NCBI RefSeq assembly: GCF_947488945.1
Contig: NZ_CANLBS010000011.1
Coordinates: 124,001 to 188,000 of the forward strand
DNA from: an uncultured Streptomyces sp.
GTDB lineage: Bacteria; Actinomycetota; Actinomycetes; Streptomycetales; Streptomycetaceae
DNA: 64,000 nucleotides
Direction of reading: 5' to 3'
Shown piece by piece: positions 1 to 8,857 of the stretch. The notes under the pieces are model-generated. The model made no database searches. It was given only the letters and a program-made list of their open reading frames with translations, and was not told the DNA's origin. Position 1 is the first letter of the stretch. Every line of letters begins with the position of its first letter. The position numbers and the translations under genes were made by a program.

Positions 1-706
1 TCTGCCCCGCCGTGCCCGGTGCCCAGTCCGACACCTTGCACCGTGCGCCCTGCTTCGGGTCGACTGCGGTGACCTGCAGATTCCCCGCGTGGCTGGACAG
101 CCCGAGGCCGGGGAGCCATGCCTTCCAGATGCCCGTTCCCCCCTTGCTCACCGCGTTGACCGCCCCGGTGGAGTTGTACTGGGTCAGGACCGTGCCGCTG
201 ACGTCCGAGTACAGATAGCCGTACGAGCCGGAGGGCGTGGAGGGTGCGCCGCTGCTGCTGGTGTACAGAACGGTGAAGGTGGAGTTGTCGGGGGTGCCGC
301 TGGGGAGGTAGCAGCTCACGTAGACGTCCTCACCGGACCCCACGGCTTTCCAGTCGACCACCTGGCACCAGTGGGCGGCGCTGTTCACCGCGGTGGCGTG
401 GGCGATGCCCCCGGCGCCGCCGATCAAGGGAAAGTGCACCACGTACGCACCGAGGCCGATCTGGTCCACCTTGACGGGGTTGCTGGGGGGAGAGGTCCAA
501 CTGCCCCACTGGCGGGAGGGATCAGGCACGTATCCGGACGGCGGTGTCGCGTTGTCCAGGTAGGCGAAGCCCCAGCGGTCGGGCACGGCGGCCCGGGCCT
601 GGCCGGCGGAGGGGAGAGCTGCCGCCAGGAGCGCGGCCAGCATGCCGAGGACGAGGAGAACGGCGCGGACGGATCTGTTCGGCGGGGCTGCGGTGCGGAC
701 GTGCAC
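1..706 (-). CDS. Secreted protein of unknown function (3' end cut by window edge)
   Basis: The frame stays open from a GTG at 706 to the window edge, giving about 235 residues without a stop. The GTG is preceded by an AGGAGGT ribosome site ending five bases upstream. The N-terminus has Arg residues, then a Leu/Ala-rich hydrophobic stretch and an Ala-x-Ala site near residue 40, a typical Sec signal peptide. The mature part is rich in Ser, Thr, Gly and Trp, with scattered Cys (for example in AHWCQVVDW and YVSCYLPSG), as in beta-sheet extracellular proteins. I recognise no catalytic motif and assign no function. The stop codon lies outside the window. Confidence 0.75.
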   Translation of the reverse strand, partial: MHVRTAAPPNRSVRAVLLVLGMLAALLAAALPSAGQARAAVPDRWGFAYLDNATPPSGYVPDPSRQWGSWTSPPSNPVKVDQIGLGAYVVHFPLIGGAGGIAHATAVNSAAHWCQVVDWKAVGSGEDVYVSCYLPSGTPDNSTFTVLYTSSSGAPSTPSGSYGYLYSDVSGTVLTQYNSTGAVNAVSKGGTGIWKAWLPGLGLSSHAGNLQVTAVDPKQGARCKVSDWAPGTAGQ

Positions 707-1138
707 GGGTACCTCCTGCGGGTGAGGTCGATGCTGTCTGCGCGAGGTGTGCCGGGGGTGCGGAGGCCCTCGTGGAGTTCGGGGCCGCCGCACCGTCCCG
801 CCAGGGTGCGAGCACCACGTGTCACGGGCGGAAGGCCCGTGATCCGGCGGTGTCCCGCGTGTGGGGAACCCGGCGCGCCCACGGTCCCAGAAGAACCGGC
901 TCACTGTGGTGGTGTCCGCCAGCCGTTCCGACGCCCGCCGCACCCGCCGCGTCCGTCGCAGGAGCACCGGCGGGCACTCCCGCCACGCGTCAGCCGGGGT
1001 CCGACCGGCCTGCGCGGCCCTTCCCGGCCGTCCCCCGTCCCTTCCTGCCCCTTCCGTCCCCTCTCCTGCCTCGGGCACCACCCGCAGGCGTGTCCGGAAC
1101 ACGCTTCCGCACGCGTGTCCTCCCGTGCCGGTGCCCGG
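707..1138. other. Gene-free interval
   Basis: No convincing gene here; open frames in this stretch are Arg/Pro-rich shadows. It must hold the promoter of the secreted protein on the minus strand and the end of the membrane-protein transcript. The only structure I can point to is a small hairpin, GCGTGT-N5-ACACGC at 1088-1104, placed just downstream of the membrane-protein stop on the minus strand. Confidence 0.5.
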
Positions 1139-2632
1139 TCAGGGCGCCCCGGCTCCCCGGTCGCCGGGGGCCTCGGGGGCGTTAGTGGTGTCGGGGCTGC
1201 CGGGGCTGCCGGGGCTGCCGGGGGCGCCGGGGGCGCCGGAGGTGCCGGAGGTGCCGGCGGGGGGAGCGTCCTGCGGACCGTCGGCGTGGGCCGCATCGGC
1301 CGGCGGTGCGCCCACCGACGGGTTCGCGTACGGAGCGGCTGCCGACGGTTCCCCGTACGGCGCGTCCGTCGCCGGGTCCGGGGCAGGGGCGCCCGCGGAG
1401 GGCCCGTACGGGGCGGCCGGGTCCGGGTACGGGTAGGGCGGCGGGGCCAGGGACATGCCGGTGGCCTCGGCCATGGCGGCCGCCAGGTTCTCCGTCCTGA
1501 TGCGCCGGTCCACGTAGAGCAGACCCAGTATCAGCGGCGGGAACGTGGTGGAGAAGAACTGCGCGACGATCTGGCCGAGGAGCGAGAAGAGAAGCAGGCC
1601 GCCCAGCCCGACGATCATGCCTCCCGGCCCGACGTCGCTGTTCTCCGGACCCACGGTGAACAGAGTGGAGAACGAGCCCAGGAGGGAGAACGGCATCTGG
1701 ATCGCGTAGGAGACCGTCGAGGCGAGCAGGGCACCCAGCAGGTAGATGCCGAAGATCCGCCACCCACTGCCGCGCACCAGCTTGGCGGAGCGGCGCAGGG
1801 CGGTGGCCGGGCCCGCGTTCTCGAAGACGACGATCGTCGACGCCAGCGAGAACCGCACGAAGAGGTACGTGGCCGCCGGGGCGAGGAGGAGGAAGGCGAG
1901 CAAGGAGAACAGCACCACCACGCCCGGATTGGCCGGCCCGTCGTCGGCGACGTAGGCGAGGATCAGGACGATCGCACCCGCGGCCAGCAGGCCGAGCGGC
2001 ACCAGCACGATCAGTGTCGTCAGCAGGACCGTACCCAGCAACGAGCCCAGACGGGAGAACGCCCGGCGTCCGAGCATCCCGAAGGTGACCGGGCGGCCGA
2101 GCACCGCTTCCTGCAGCGACGCGGCGACCGCCGCGTGCATCAGAGCGGTGGCGATCAGGACGGCCGCGATCACCACGATCCCGGCGCCGATGGCGCCCAG
2201 CACGCCGGTGACGGCGAAGTTCGCCGCGTCCCCGTCGAAGCCGTCCGACTCGGAGAACGAGAAGTCGTCCGCCTGGCTCCAGAGCGAGAGGGCCACCGCG
2301 GCCACCGCGGCCCCGACGACGACCGTCACCGTCCCGAAGACGGCCGCGCCGAAGCCGAGCAACGGCTTCCAGTACCGGCCGAGGGTCGAGAACGCCCCGT
2401 TGAATATGTCCGACAGCTTGAGCGGGACCAGGGGTATCACCCCCGGTTTCGGCGGCGGAGGCGGTCCCCAGCCGCCCCACCCGCCGGGCCCGCCCCACGC
2501 ACCCGGTCCCTCGCCGGCTCCACCCCGTCCGCCGGCTCCGCCCCAGCCACCGGGATCGGACCCGCCGCTCCGTGGACCGTCGTGAGCCGCGCCCCCGTAC
2601 GCGCCGTCGCCCCACCCCGCGCCTTGCGCCAC
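1139..2632 (-). CDS. Integral membrane protein, glycerophosphodiesterase-membrane-domain-like
   Basis: About 497 residues. A Gly/Pro/Trp-rich cytosolic N-terminus runs to about residue 70, then the segment KPGVIPLVPLKLSDIFNGA opens a multi-helix membrane domain with six or so hydrophobic segments, followed by a Pro/Ala/Gly-rich C-terminal tail. This layout is common in Streptomyces membrane proteins resembling the membrane part of glycerophosphoryl diester phosphodiesterase; no catalytic domain is attached, so no reaction is claimed. The frame is open to a GTG at 2668, but that start has no ribosome site. The GTG at 2632 follows GGAG by five bases, so I prefer it. It is divergent from dapD. 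Confidence 0.72.
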   Translation of the reverse strand: MAQGAGWGDGAYGGAAHDGPRSGGSDPGGWGGAGGRGGAGEGPGAWGGPGGWGGWGPPPPPKPGVIPLVPLKLSDIFNGAFSTLGRYWKPLLGFGAAVFGTVTVVVGAAVAAVALSLWSQADDFSFSESDGFDGDAANFAVTGVLGAIGAGIVVIAAVLIATALMHAAVAASLQEAVLGRPVTFGMLGRRAFSRLGSLLGTVLLTTLIVLVPLGLLAAGAIVLILAYVADDGPANPGVVVLFSLLAFLLLAPAATYLFVRFSLASTIVVFENAGPATALRRSAKLVRGSGWRIFGIYLLGALLASTVSYAIQMPFSLLGSFSTLFTVGPENSDVGPGGMIVGLGGLLLFSLLGQIVAQFFSTTFPPLILGLLYVDRRIRTENLAAAMAEATGMSLAPPPYPYPDPAAPYGPSAGAPAPDPATDAPYGEPSAAAPYANPSVGAPPADAAHADGPQDAPPAGTSGTSGAPGAPGSPGSPGSPDTTNAPEAPGDRGAGAP

Positions 2633-2852
2633 TGCTTCTCCATGAAGTTGTCGAACGTCGTCGATCACCGGCCTGCGGCCGGTCGGGACACCGTAGCGTC
2701 CCGGACCGACCGTGTCGTCGCGGATATGCCAGGGGCCGGCCCCCGGCGTCCCGGCGTCCGATCGTGCCTTCGCCGGGACGTCCGGTCGGGAGGTCCGGGC
2801 GCACCGCCCGTCCGGCGGCCGGACGGGTTCGCCGCAGAGGGGCCGGGACGGT

Positions 2853-2858
2853 TAGGTT
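2853..2858 (+). promoter_or_regulatory. Candidate -10 element for leaderless dapD
   Basis: TAGGTT ends six bases before the dapD ATG at 2865, which would place transcription start on or next to the A of the start codon. No Shine-Dalgarno sequence precedes that ATG. No clear -35 is visible at the right distance, so this is tentative. Confidence 0.4.
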
Positions 2859-2864
2859 TTGGTC

Positions 2865-3863
2865 ATGACCGACACGACTTCCCAGGGTTCTGCCCGCACC
2901 ACCGGCGCCGTCGCCGCCGGCCTCGCCACCATCGCCGGTGACGGCACCGTCCTCGACACGTGGTTCCCCGCTCCCGAGCTGTCCGCCGAGCCCGGCCCGG
3001 CCGGGACCGTGCGGCTCAGCCCGGAGGAGGCCGTGAACCTGCTCGGCGAGGGGGCGGCCAAGGCCGTGGGCGTGGACGCCCGCCGCGGCGTGGAGGTCGT
3101 CGCCGTCTCCACGGTCGTCTCCTCCCTGGACGACAAGCCGCTCGACGCGCACGACGCCTACCTGCGGCTGCACCTGCTCTCGCACCGCCTCGTCCAGCCG
3201 CACGGCCAGAACCTCGACGGTCTCTTCGGCCTGCTCGCCAACGTCGCCTGGACGTCCCTCGGCCCCGTCGCCGTGGACGACCTGGAGCGCGTCCGGCTGA
3301 ACGCCCGTGCGGAGGGCCTGCACCTCCAGGTGACCTCGGTCGACAAGTTCCCGCGGATGACGGACTACGTCGCCCCCAAGGGCGTGCGCATCGCCGACGC
3401 CGACCGCGTCCGCCTCGGCGCCCACCTCGCGGCGGGCACCACCGTCATGCACGAGGGCTTCGTCAACTTCAACGCCGGCACCCTCGGCACGTCGATGGTC
3501 GAGGGCCGCATCTCGGCCGGTGTGGTCGTCGGCGACGGCTCCGACATCGGCGGCGGCGCGTCCACCATGGGCACCCTGTCGGGCGGCGGCAAGGAGCGCA
3601 TCGTCATCGGGGAGCGCTGCCTGGTCGGCGCGGAGGCCGGTGTCGGCATCGCGCTCGGCGACGAGTGCGTGGTGGAGGCCGGTCTGTACGTCACCGCCGG
3701 CACCCGCGTCACGCTGCCGGACGGCCAGGTCGTCAAGGCCCGTGAGCTCTCCGGCGCCTCGAACATCCTCTTCCGCCGGAACTCGGTCACCGGCACCGTC
3801 GAGGCCCGCCCGAACAACTCGGTCTGGGGCGGCCTGAACGACATCCTGCACGCGCACAACTGA
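2865..3863 (+). CDS. dapD: Tetrahydrodipicolinate N-succinyltransferase (DapD)
   Basis: 332 residues. It transfers succinyl from succinyl-CoA to tetrahydrodipicolinate in the succinylase branch of lysine and meso-diaminopimelate synthesis (cytoplasm). The C-terminal half shows the left-handed beta-helix acyltransferase pattern, with hexapeptide-like repeats through GAHLAAGTTVMHEGFVNFNA, SDIGGGASTMGTLSGGG and ERCLVGAEAGVGIALGDEC. The N-terminal part and length fit the longer actinobacterial DapD form. The frame extends to a TTG at 2859, but the ATG at 2865 (MTDTTSQ) is the natural start and has no ribosome site, suggesting a leaderless message. It stands alone, followed ten bases after the stop by a hairpin. 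Confidence 0.93.
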   Translation: MTDTTSQGSARTTGAVAAGLATIAGDGTVLDTWFPAPELSAEPGPAGTVRLSPEEAVNLLGEGAAKAVGVDARRGVEVVAVSTVVSSLDDKPLDAHDAYLRLHLLSHRLVQPHGQNLDGLFGLLANVAWTSLGPVAVDDLERVRLNARAEGLHLQVTSVDKFPRMTDYVAPKGVRIADADRVRLGAHLAAGTTVMHEGFVNFNAGTLGTSMVEGRISAGVVVGDGSDIGGGASTMGTLSGGGKERIVIGERCLVGAEAGVGIALGDECVVEAGLYVTAGTRVTLPDGQVVKARELSGASNILFRRNSVTGTVEARPNNSVWGGLNDILHAHN

Positions 3864-3872
3864 GCGAGCCCG

Positions 3873-3889
3873 CCGCCCCCATGGGGCGG
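3873..3889 (+). terminator. Terminator hairpin after dapD
   Basis: CCGCCCC and GGGGCGG form a perfect 7-bp stem around a 3-base loop, ten bases past the dapD stop. No T-run follows, as is usual in this GC range. Confidence 0.6.
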
Positions 3890-3934
3890 ACGTGATCACT
3901 CCGGGCGGCGAGCAGTTCCTCGTACGCCCTCCGC

Positions 3935-3965
3935 AGCCCGCCGGCCGCCCCGCGCCCGGCGGGCT
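3935..3965. terminator. Second hairpin between dapD and the lipoprotein gene
   Basis: AGCCCGCCGG pairs perfectly with CCGGCGGGCT over 10 bp with a 11-base loop. It may back up the dapD terminator. Confidence 0.4.
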
Positions 3966-4145
3966 GCCGCGGTTCCCGGACCGGTCCCGCGCCGAGGGCC
4001 CGTTCGGCTTCCCGCGCCGGTTCCCCGGGGTGCCGGGCGGCGGCCCCGCTCCGTCCTGTCGACGCGGCGACGGGAACCGTTGAGCGGCGCGGAACCGTCT
4101 CGTGGATCATCCGCGCGACCGACCGCGCGGACGGGAGGGGGAGGT

Positions 4146-4922
4146 GTGCTGCGGGTACGGGCGTTGCGGCGGTACGGGAGCGGGCGGCCGTACGGGGTGC
4201 GGCAGTTGGCGGGGACGGGCCGGCGGTACAGGGCGCGAGGGGCGGCGGGGGCGGTGCTGGCGGGCGGGGCGGCGGTGCTGGTGCTGACGGGATGCTCGGG
4301 GTTCCTGGTGCCCGCCGGGGAGGGGGAGCCGCCGTCGCCGGCGGTGCGCGCGCGGGACTCCGCCCCGGGTGACCGGTCCGACGACGGGGACGGCTTCGCC
4401 ACCGGCGTCCCGGACACACCCGGCACCGCGGACACACCCGGCGGGGCCGCGACCACCTCGGCGCCCCCGCAGGGCGCCCCCACCCCTTCCGCCCGGGCGG
4501 CGGACTGCCCGGAATCCGGGGCGCGGGTGGACATGGGGGAGGTGCAGGCGGTCATGTTCGCCCGGGCCGTGGTGCTCACGCTCACCAACTGCGGTACGCA
4601 GCCGTACGCCGTCCGGGGCTATCCGTCGGTCCAGGCCCTCGGGGAGGGCGGGGAGCGGCTCCCCGTGAAGGTCAACCCGGGGGGATCGATGTTCGGCCAG
4701 GACCGGGGCCCGCAACCGAGGGAGCTGGCGCCGGGCGGGACGGTGCGCTCGATCCTCGCCTGGGTCTCCACGGTGGAGGGCGGCGATCTCATCGAGGCCG
4801 ACGCGGTGGAGATCGCCGCCGCGCCGGACGCGGGGGCGCGCGTCTTCCCGCTGCACGAGCACGACGTGCGGCTGATGGACGAGCTGAACATGACGGCGTG
4901 GCGGGTCGAACTGCCGGAGTGA
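4146..4922 (+). CDS. DUF4232-type lipoprotein
   Basis: 258 residues from a GTG at 4146 that follows a GGGAGGGGGAGG purine run; the frame is open to a TTG at 4080 without such a site. Positively charged residues lead into a hydrophobic stretch and the lipobox LVLTGC with the acylated Cys near residue 50, so the protein should be anchored to the outer face of the membrane. A Pro/Thr-rich linker precedes a beta-sandwich-like domain starting CPESGARVDMG and containing LTLTNCGTQPYAVRGYPSVQ, the pattern of the DUF4232 family of actinobacterial secreted proteins. Function of that family is unknown to me. The leader is unusually long for a lipoprotein. Confidence 0.8.
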   Translation: MLRVRALRRYGSGRPYGVRQLAGTGRRYRARGAAGAVLAGGAAVLVLTGCSGFLVPAGEGEPPSPAVRARDSAPGDRSDDGDGFATGVPDTPGTADTPGGAATTSAPPQGAPTPSARAADCPESGARVDMGEVQAVMFARAVVLTLTNCGTQPYAVRGYPSVQALGEGGERLPVKVNPGGSMFGQDRGPQPRELAPGGTVRSILAWVSTVEGGDLIEADAVEIAAAPDAGARVFPLHEHDVRLMDELNMTAWRVELPE

Positions 4923-5231
4923 GGGCGGATCGCCGCCGGCGGGCCGAGTGGCTGGTGCGAGGACGGATCTGTGGTGACGGGCCGTGGTGGCGGGTCGCAT
5001 CGCCGGAGTGGGGGCGGCCGGTTCCGGGCGGTGCCGGACTCAACCGCGTTGCGGGGAACGGCGGAACGGCCGCTCGGGGCGGGGCTTCGTCAACCGGGAC
5101 GGGCACCCGTCAGCCGTCCGGCTCGTTCCGGGACGGGGCCCGACGGGCGACGCCCCCGGAACGTTTAGGCTTGGGCGGCCTGAAGCGCGCACGCACCTGA
5201 TGCGCCCGACCCGCACCGAGGAGAACCCCCG
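4923..5231. other. Gene-free interval
   Basis: No gene seen. TAGGCT at 5167-5172 could be the -10 of the following gene; no matching -35 was found. No strong terminator hairpin was identified after the lipoprotein gene. Confidence 0.35.
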
Positions 5232-6710
5232 ATGTCCGCAGAGCGTCCCACCCTGCCGCCGGTGCGGCTCCCCGCAGAGGCCGAACTGGCCAGGGACGCA
5301 CTGGCCTCCCCGCTGCTCACCCGTGCCGTCCAGCTCGCCCGCTGGGCGGGTCCCGACACCCGTGTCGGAGCCGGTGGCGAGCTCGCCGAGGCGCAGCTTC
5401 CCGAGGCCGCCGCGCACCTGGGTCTCCCCCCGGACGACGACGGCGCCGCCCTCGCGAGCGAGGCGTGGCGGCTGGCCGTCGACACCGGACTCGTGGACGT
5501 CACCGACCCGGAGGAGCCCGAGGAGGAGGACGGCACCCTGCCCGACGCGACCGGGACCGCCACCGTGGGCGAGAACCTCGCGCTGCTGACCTCCGGTTCG
5601 CCGCAGGACGTGCTCGCGATCTGGCTGGACGGTCTGGAGGCCGTGTTCGCCGACGCCACCGCGCCCGTCTTCGACGACTTCGCCGACCTCGTCGGGGAGG
5701 ACGGCTCGGTGGACTTCGGGGCGCTGGACTGGGACCCGGAGGCCGAAGCGGAATTCCTCGACGGAGTGCTCGGCAACCTCTACCTGCTGACCCTCTCCGA
5801 GGGCGGCCCCGGTGACGGTCCGGTGCCGCTGCCGGCGCTCGCCGCCTCGATGATCGTGCCCGACGACATGGGTGAGCCGACCGACGACGTCCTGGAGCAG
5901 GTCTCCGAGGCGATGATGCGTCTGGACGACCAGTTCCGTGTCCTGGAGCCGATCGGGATCGTCGAGTACCAGCCGGTCGACGAGACGCTGATGGTGGAAG
6001 AGGGCGAGGAGCCGCCGGCCGTCGCGGACGACGAGGACGTCAGCCGTTACGGCATGGTCCGGCTGACCCCCCTCGGCCTCTACGGCATCCGGACCCGGAT
6101 GCTCGACGCCGGACTGGACGCCCCGCTGACCGGCGACCTCGCGGACAAGGACGCCGCCGCCCTGCTCGACGGCATCGCCTCCTACCCGGAAGGCGCGGCC
6201 CGCACCGAGATCGCGCTCTGGGTCGAGAAGCGCGGTTCCGGCGGGGCGGTGTCCGCCGCGTCCGACCTGCTGGCGGCGGGCAAGGGGGCGGACGAGGAGG
6301 CGCCGCTGCGCCGCCTCCACTGCCAGCAGGCTCTCGCCCTGGTCGGCCCGGAGGCGGAGCCCGCTCTGCGGGCGGTGCTCGACGACCCGGAGCTCGGCGG
6401 GCTGGCCCGGGTGTGGCTCGCGGAGCACGGTGCGGGCGAGGTGCCCGCACCCCCGGAGTCCATGATCTTCTGGCTGGCGGTGGACACGATCGCGGCCCAC
6501 CTGCACGCGGACGGCGAACTGGAGGAGATCCAGGAGCTGATCGAGGGCCTCTCGGGCGGGCACAGCGGCTTCTTCGACGAGGTGTGGCGCGTCGACCACC
6601 CCGCGACCGCCGAGGTGCTGGAGGCCATGGGCCGGCTGCACAGCGACAAGAAGTCCGCGAAGGAAGCCCGCAAGGCGGCTTTCAAGGCCCGCTCGCGGGC
6701 GGGGCACTAG
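5232..6710 (+). CDS. Acidic protein of unknown function
   Basis: 492 residues, cytoplasmic, no signal peptide or membrane segment. GAGGAGAA lies seven bases before the ATG, which fixes the start. The protein is rich in Asp, Glu, Ala and Leu, with a very acidic stretch around residues 250-265 (MVEEGEEPPAVADDED) just before RLTPLGLYGIRTRML. A C-terminal Lys/Arg-rich tail (SDKKSAKEARKAAFKARSR) stands out from the acidic body. The RLTPLGLYG pattern recurs in large Streptomyces hypothetical proteins. I do not recognise an enzymatic domain. It is monocistronic, convergent with the LysR gene. Confidence 0.82.
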   Translation: MSAERPTLPPVRLPAEAELARDALASPLLTRAVQLARWAGPDTRVGAGGELAEAQLPEAAAHLGLPPDDDGAALASEAWRLAVDTGLVDVTDPEEPEEEDGTLPDATGTATVGENLALLTSGSPQDVLAIWLDGLEAVFADATAPVFDDFADLVGEDGSVDFGALDWDPEAEAEFLDGVLGNLYLLTLSEGGPGDGPVPLPALAASMIVPDDMGEPTDDVLEQVSEAMMRLDDQFRVLEPIGIVEYQPVDETLMVEEGEEPPAVADDEDVSRYGMVRLTPLGLYGIRTRMLDAGLDAPLTGDLADKDAAALLDGIASYPEGAARTEIALWVEKRGSGGAVSAASDLLAAGKGADEEAPLRRLHCQQALALVGPEAEPALRAVLDDPELGGLARVWLAEHGAGEVPAPPESMIFWLAVDTIAAHLHADGELEEIQELIEGLSGGHSGFFDEVWRVDHPATAEVLEAMGRLHSDKKSAKEARKAAFKARSRAGH

Positions 6711-6819
6711 ACACCCGAGTGGGCGGGGCACCGCACGGGCCGACAGCCGCCACGTGGGTGGTCGGCCGGACGCGTGGGGGCGGGGGCGCGCCGGGCCGGG
6801 CCGGGTGCGCCCGGTGCCT

Positions 6820-7734
6820 TCAGCCGTCGGGGGCTGTGGTGAGGCGGTCGAGGACGTGCCGGATGCCGGGTTGCCGACCGGTTCCCGAGCGGGTGAGGGC
6901 ATGGACGCTTCGGTGGACCGGCACGCGCAGCGTGTGGATGCTGAGGTCGGGGCCGGGGGTCGGCAACGCCATGCGGGGGATGAGGGCGACTCCCGCGCGG
7001 CGGGCGACCAGGGCGGTGAGAACGGCGAAGTCGCCCGCCACCGCCACGGCTCGCGGGACGAAGCCGGCGGCGCCGCAGGCGCGTTGGGTCATTTCGTGGC
7101 AGGCGGTCTCGGGGCCGGGAAGCAGCCACGGAGCGTCGGCGAACCGGCGTAGGTCCGCCTGCGCACCGGGAGCGAGGCGGTGTTCGGCGGCGTCGGCGGG
7201 GTGCAGGACGAGGTGCACGGGTTCGTCGAAGAGGGCCGTGTGCTCGCAGCCCGCGGGGACCGGGCGGGGAAGCAGGCTGTACGAGTGGGTGACCGCGATG
7301 TCGACCTCGCGGCGGCCGAGGGCGGCCTCCGCGGCCGGGGGCTCGTGTTCGGCCAGGAACACGGTGGGCTCCTCCGGGCCGGGTGCCGTGCCGGGCTCGG
7401 GCCAGAGGCCGGGGAGGATCGTGCGGGCGGCGGAGGCGAAAGCCGCGATGCGGACCGTGCCGCGCTCGCCCTGCCGCAGTGCCGTGAGATCCGACTCGGC
7501 GGCGGCGAGGTTACCGAGGAGGACATGTGCGTGATCCACGAGGCGCTGCCCCGCGCCGGTGAGGTGAAGGGTGCGGCCCCGCTTCTCCAGGAGTTGCACC
7601 CCCGCTTCCTTTTCGAGCACAGCCAGTTGCTGGGACACGGCCGGGCCGGTGAGATGCAGGGACCGGGCTGCGGCGGCGACCGTGCCGTGCGAGGCGAACT
7701 CGGCCAGCACACGGAGTCGGCGGACGTCCAACAA
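6820..7734 (-). CDS. LysR-family transcriptional regulator
   Basis: 304 residues. The N-terminal winged helix-turn-helix (MLDVRRLRVLAEFASHGTVA to about residue 60, including HLTGPAVSQQLAVLEKE) is a clear LysR signature, followed by an effector-binding domain. The start is a TTG at 7734 that immediately precedes a Leu-TTG codon. It is divergently transcribed from the EamA transporter 49 bases away, the classical arrangement in which a LysR protein controls its neighbour and itself, so the inferred target is that transporter gene. The effector is unknown. Confidence 0.9.
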   Translation of the reverse strand: MLDVRRLRVLAEFASHGTVAAAARSLHLTGPAVSQQLAVLEKEAGVQLLEKRGRTLHLTGAGQRLVDHAHVLLGNLAAAESDLTALRQGERGTVRIAAFASAARTILPGLWPEPGTAPGPEEPTVFLAEHEPPAAEAALGRREVDIAVTHSYSLLPRPVPAGCEHTALFDEPVHLVLHPADAAEHRLAPGAQADLRRFADAPWLLPGPETACHEMTQRACGAAGFVPRAVAVAGDFAVLTALVARRAGVALIPRMALPTPGPDLSIHTLRVPVHRSVHALTRSGTGRQPGIRHVLDRLTTAPDG

Positions 7735-7764
7735 GAAAGTTTCCCTATGTAATCAGCGAGAAAA

Positions 7765-7778
7765 AGGTAACTAGACCT
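7765..7778. promoter_or_regulatory. Candidate LysR operator
   Basis: In the AT-rich 49-bp gap between the lysR-type gene and the transporter, AGGT-N6-ACCT forms a short dyad that overlaps T-N11-A spacing, as expected of LysR sites. It ends five bases before the transporter ATG. Confidence 0.4.
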
Positions 7779-7783
7779 AATGA

Positions 7784-8725
7784 ATGCTACCCGGCAGAGT
7801 CGACAGGGTGAAGCTCAACAAGACCCTGCTCGCCCTCGCCGCCACGGTGCTGCTGTGGGCCATCGCCTTCCCTGCGATCCGGGTGGCACTGGAGGGCTAC
7901 GGACCGGCCCAGCTGTCCTTCCTCCGCCTCGCCGTCGCCTCCCTCGCCCTCGCGGCCGTCGCCCCGTCGCTGGGAGTGCGCCGCCCCGCGCGCGCCGACC
8001 TCTGGCGCATCGCCGTCGCGGGCGGTACCGGGATGAGTGCCTACCAGTTGCTGCTGAACTGGGGAGAGGTTCACGTGCCCGCGGGCACCGCCAGCCTGAT
8101 CGTGGCCGCCGTCCCCGCGATGAGCACCGTGCTCGCGGCCTGCTTCCTGGGTGAACGGCTCACCCCGGCCAAGACCGGCGGATCACTCGTCGCGCTCTCC
8201 GGCGCGGCCCTCATCGCCGTGTCCGGCAAGGAGAGTGGATACACGGCGGCGGCATGGGCCGTCCTCGCGGCCGCGTGCGGCCAGGCCGTCTACCACCTGA
8301 CGATCAAGTCCTTGCTGCGGCGTTACACCGGGCTCGAAGTCGCCACCTACGCGATGTGGGCCGGAACCGCTCTTCTCGTCCCCCTCGCCCCCAGTACCGT
8401 CCGGGCCGTGCTCGACGCCCCTGCCGGTGCGTCCGCGGCGGTCGCCTTCCTCGGCCTTCTGCCCTCGGCCGCCGGGTTCGTCATCTGGGGCTACGCCGTT
8501 GCCCGGCTCAGCGTCACCGCCGCCACCGCCGCGCTCTACCTCGTCCCCGCGGTCACACTCGCCGTCTCCTACCTCTGGCTCGGCGAGCAGCCTCGGCCCC
8601 TCGCGGTTCTCGGTGGACTCGTCACGATCTTGGGTCTCGCCCTTCTCCACAGGCGCCGCAGATCCATCGAGCGCGTCCCGTCCCCGAACCCGTCACCCGT
8701 CGCCTTCCCGCGCCACCACTCCTGA
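7784..8725 (+). CDS. EamA/DMT-family transporter
   Basis: 313 residues with about ten hydrophobic segments in two repeated halves of five, as in drug/metabolite transporters of the EamA type. Segments such as LLWAIAFPAIRVALEGYGP, PAGTASLIVAAVPAMSTVLA and FLGERLTPAKTGGSLVALSG are typical of the first EamA repeat; LWLGEQPRPLAVLGG marks the second. It probably exports a small metabolite or amino acid across the inner membrane. Two starts compete: the ATG at 7784, almost directly behind the operator, and a GTG at 7808 (VKLNKTLLAL) which would remove eight residues; neither has a strong ribosome site. It is likely controlled by the divergent LysR gene. Confidence 0.88.
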   Translation: MLPGRVDRVKLNKTLLALAATVLLWAIAFPAIRVALEGYGPAQLSFLRLAVASLALAAVAPSLGVRRPARADLWRIAVAGGTGMSAYQLLLNWGEVHVPAGTASLIVAAVPAMSTVLAACFLGERLTPAKTGGSLVALSGAALIAVSGKESGYTAAAWAVLAAACGQAVYHLTIKSLLRRYTGLEVATYAMWAGTALLVPLAPSTVRAVLDAPAGASAAVAFLGLLPSAAGFVIWGYAVARLSVTAATAALYLVPAVTLAVSYLWLGEQPRPLAVLGGLVTILGLALLHRRRRSIERVPSPNPSPVAFPRHHS

Positions 8726-8804
8726 GGCTCGCCGCCCGCCGACACGCACGAGAGGCCTGACGAGCCCGTGAGCCGGTAACCCGTTGCCCCTACTCCGGTT
8801 TCGC

Positions 8805-8857
8805 CGGCGGCACGGGCGGGGGCGCTCAGCGGCTGAGCGCCCCCGCCCGTGCCGCCG
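8805..8857. terminator. 25-bp perfect bidirectional terminator reaching into tetR
   Basis: Arms 8805-8829 and 8833-8857 are exact reverse complements over 25 bp with a CGG loop. It sits between the convergent EamA and TetR genes. The TetR stop codon (8826-8828) lies inside the left arm, and the right arm encodes the last residues of TetR. Confidence 0.85.

Noticed and set aside
89..2941. Very long plus-strand open frame (950 codons)
   Set aside because: Arg/Gly-rich shadow of the minus-strand membrane-protein gene caused by third-position GC; no ribosome site and no protein-like pattern.
1182..3899. 905-codon minus-strand frame opposite dapD
   Set aside because: Shadow frame; the dapD hexapeptide repeats on the plus strand are decisive.
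6738..6767. Terminator between the 5.2-kb gene and the LysR gene
   Set aside because: GGCCGAC-N16-GTCGGCC has only a 7-bp stem with a large loop, much weaker than the other convergent-gene hairpins here.
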